This document shows positions 62,007 through 64,000 of a DNA stretch of 64,000 nt, piece by piece. Position 1 is the first letter of the stretch, and each line of letters opens with the position of its first letter. The stretch is from CAWHHZ01 sp963829355 (lineage in GTDB: Bacteria; Acidobacteriota; Thermoanaerobaculia; Gp7-AA8; JAHWKK01): NCBI GenBank assembly GCA_963829355.1, contig CAWHHZ010000021.1, positions 423,351-487,350 on the forward strand, written 5' to 3'. The notes beneath the pieces are model-generated. The model was not told the DNA's origin and made no database searches. It saw nothing but the letters and a program-made list of their open reading frames with translations. Position numbers and translations under genes: made by a program.

Positions 62007-64000
62007 ATGAAACGGTCCGCTCTGAATCCGTCCCTGCTCTTCCTGCTGCTGATCTCGGTTGCTCCTGTCTCGCGTGCGGAGCTCGTCGCTCCCATTCACG
62101 ACATTCCGGAGCGCGTGGGCGAGCTCTCGTACGACGACTACGGTCCACGTGCCGCAACTTACGGTGCGTCGACGCTGATCGTCTGGACGCATGCGTTTCA
62201 CCCGTACGAGACGACTCACAAGGTGTTCGGGCGGCTGCTCGGATCCCCTACGGCGCCCGAGCACTCATTCCCGATCAGCGACTTTGCCCGTCAACCTGTC
62301 GTTGCGTCCGACGGAGACGGCTACGTTGTTCTCTACGGGATTCCCAGTTCACGATTCAACAACTTTCCCTATGAGTCGCTGGGAGTCCGTCGGGTTTCCG
62401 CCTCAGGTGAGCCCGGGCAGGAGCGGCGCTTCTTCATGGCCATTGGTACAACCCCCAACAATCTCATGAGGTGGGGCGATCGATGGGTCGCGGAAGTCAG
62501 TTCCAACATGGGCACCAGCATTCTGTTTCTCGACCACGATCTTCAGCCTCTCGACATGCAGATCGACGTTCCCGCCGAGAGGTATTCCGTCGTCGAGATC
62601 GGCGGCGAGTGGTGGGTGACATGGGAGGAAGCAGGAGAGAGCTTCATCGCTGTCCTCAACGATGACGGAACGCTCGGGAATGTGTTTCAAAAGCCATCAA
62701 CAGGAAGATTGATCGCCTCGACTCCGTCCCGTACGCTGGCGGTGTTCAATGATGGGGCAGACGTTTTCGTCTCGGAGTTCGACAAAGCTACGGGATTCTC
62801 AAATCCGCGGGTGATCGTGGAGGACGCTGGCGCCATCGATCTGGCGACTCGCGATGACGGAACGTTCCTGCTCCTCGTCGTGAACGACAGTTCAGGGTCG
62901 ACCGAGGCACTCGTACTCGATTCCACTGGATCAGTCCTCGAGCGTTCCACCCTCTTCGACGAGACTGCGATGGAGGAGATCAGTGGCACCACGCTCGCGG
63001 GATCTCTGCTCGTCTTCAGCAGTCGAGCGGGAGAGGACCCGATCCGCGAGACGCAGTCAGGCGTCTACGGGGTAGATCTGGAAGACCTTCCGGTGACGCC
63101 TCTCGAGCTCGAGGATGCGATGGTGATCTCGACGACTCGCTTCGACTTTCAGTCTCCTGTCGCGCTCGTCAGTGCCGGAGAGGAAGCGATCGCCATCTGG
63201 ATCGAAACGATCGATGATCACGGACGGACCGGAACCTTCATGCGGCGCATCGACGCCCTTGGGGTGCCGTCAGGCGAGCCAGTCCCTCTCCCCGACTCCA
63301 TCGGGACCGGTGCAGAGGTGGTGTTCGATGGAACGCAGTACCTGATCGTATGGCAGGACGACGTGCTCAGAAGCATGACCGTTTCGCGCGCGCTCGAGCC
63401 TGGTCCCGTCAATGACATTTCAAATTCGTTCGGCTGGATGCAGGGAGTCGCAGCCGAGGACGGACGGCGATTCGCTGTGTGGGTAGATTCGATCGGAGAC
63501 CTCAGAGGCACTCCGCTTCGAGCCGATGGAAGTGCCGAGGTGCCGGGCGGATTTTCCATCCTGCCGACCTATACTGCGAAGCGCTCGTCTCCTCTCGTTG
63601 CGGCACTACCTGACGGCTTTCACCTCATCTGGCGAGACGACGTTTCGTGGGAGCAGGATGACGTCCTTCAGAGCGCGGTGCTCTCCGACGCAGGGAATCT
63701 GCAGTCGCTCAGCGTACTCGATGGCCAGAGAGGGCCCGTGGTCGCTCTTGCGGCTCAGCATCATTCGTCGCTCGCAGCCGTGAGTGGTCCCGACGGTGCG
63801 GCGTTGTACGCATTCGGTCCTTCGGCGGGCCCCTTCGAGCTCTTTGATCCCTGGTGGGGTGAGTGGAGTCCGATCTCGATCGGCGTCCTCACGAACGCGG
63901 CGGCGGAGACCGAGGACTACATCGTGACCATCGCTCGAGGGGAGGAACCGTGGATCGCGCGGGTCGGGATGCAGGGAGCATGGATCACTGCCCTGGATCT
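62007..64000 (+). CDS. Large secreted protein, partial (runs off right edge)
   Basis: At least 664 residues, open to the window end. A signal peptide (MKRSALNPSLLFLLLISVAPVSRA) is followed by a long all-beta region with irregular repeats of about 45-50 residues. These contain patterns such as FDGTQYLIVWQDD, DGFHLIWRDD and EAIAIWIETIDDHG, typical of beta-propeller-like extracellular proteins in this kind of genome. No catalytic motif is seen. The start is ATG 62007 with a weak GTGAG upstream. Function is unknown. Confidence 0.8.
   Translation, partial: MKRSALNPSLLFLLLISVAPVSRAELVAPIHDIPERVGELSYDDYGPRAATYGASTLIVWTHAFHPYETTHKVFGRLLGSPTAPEHSFPISDFARQPVVASDGDGYVVLYGIPSSRFNNFPYESLGVRRVSASGEPGQERRFFMAIGTTPNNLMRWGDRWVAEVSSNMGTSILFLDHDLQPLDMQIDVPAERYSVVEIGGEWWVTWEEAGESFIAVLNDDGTLGNVFQKPSTGRLIASTPSRTLAVFNDGADVFVSEFDKATGFSNPRVIVEDAGAIDLATRDDGTFLLLVVNDSSGSTEALVLDSTGSVLERSTLFDETAMEEISGTTLAGSLLVFSSRAGEDPIRETQSGVYGVDLEDLPVTPLELEDAMVISTTRFDFQSPVALVSAGEEAIAIWIETIDDHGRTGTFMRRIDALGVPSGEPVPLPDSIGTGAEVVFDGTQYLIVWQDDVLRSMTVSRALEPGPVNDISNSFGWMQGVAAEDGRRFAVWVDSIGDLRGTPLRADGSAEVPGGFSILPTYTAKRSSPLVAALPDGFHLIWRDDVSWEQDDVLQSAVLSDAGNLQSLSVLDGQRGPVVALAAQHHSSLAAVSGPDGAALYAFGPSAGPFELFDPWWGEWSPISIGVLTNAAAETEDYIVTIARGEEPWIARVGMQGAWITALD

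Overview
The window is high-GC, tightly packed bacterial chromosome from a diderm heterotroph. An Acidobacteriota-type organism (Thermoanaerobaculia-like) is my inference, not proven. It rests on an Oar-like TonB-dependent receptor with an N-terminal carboxypeptidase-regulatory-like domain, three large PknB-type Ser/Thr kinases carrying TolB/WD40-like or TolB_N-TPR sensor parts, and many intergenic palindromic and short tandem repeats. No phage, plasmid or complete insertion sequence was seen.

Layout. 1-9.1 kb: signalling genes (PAS-GAF histidine kinase, PAS-GGDEF-EAL protein, NarL-type two-component pair), a lipoprotein, a YheT-type hydrolase, tRNA methyltransferase TrmH and a XerC/D recombinase. 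9-16.9 kb: lipA, lysS with a LolC/E-like permease, tsaB-rimI, dCMP deaminase, a lone response regulator behind a CRP-like palindrome, and an FHA membrane protein. 17.1-25 kb: an operon of DnaC-like ATPase, membrane protein and SpoIID/SPOR lipoprotein; a 776-residue protein with a degenerate class III cyclase-like region directly followed by purC; tRNA-Thr. 25.3-34 kb: TonB receptor, DUF305 protein, secreted protein, dodecin, CASTOR/POLLUX-like channel, DUF3597. 34-43 kb: methyltransferase, Ser/Thr kinase, GIDE-like membrane protein, trehalose-synthase-like GH13 enzyme, MFS transporter, and gene debris. 43.5-50.8 kb: an FMN-dependent 2-hydroxy-acid oxidase and a compact six-gene nitrate reductase operon (cytochrome b, Mo-bis-MGD subunit, four-cluster ferredoxin, Rieske protein, small membrane protein, NarK). 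51-64 kb: two more kinases, ClC channel, orphan HigA, and three secreted proteins, the last running off the right edge.

Two features run across the window. First, eleven reading-frame breaks in seven otherwise normal genes (nine of them in the first 9 kb) are all repaired by removing exactly one base, and the six complete genes then have codon-multiple lengths matching or plausible for their families. I read these as sequence errors rather than dead genes. Second, intergenic gaps hold structured repeats: short 7-8 bp tandem arrays in opposite orientation flanking a core, which in most cases carries a palindrome, placed exactly at gene ends; a 206-bp two-copy element with a terminator-like hairpin; 120-bp direct repeats flanking one gene; and a 165-bp imperfect palindrome.

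The best candidate for an under-described system is the nitrate reductase operon. Its catalytic subunit has no export signal, but its Rieske protein carries a twin-arginine motif and its cytochrome b subunit ends in CxxC pairs.
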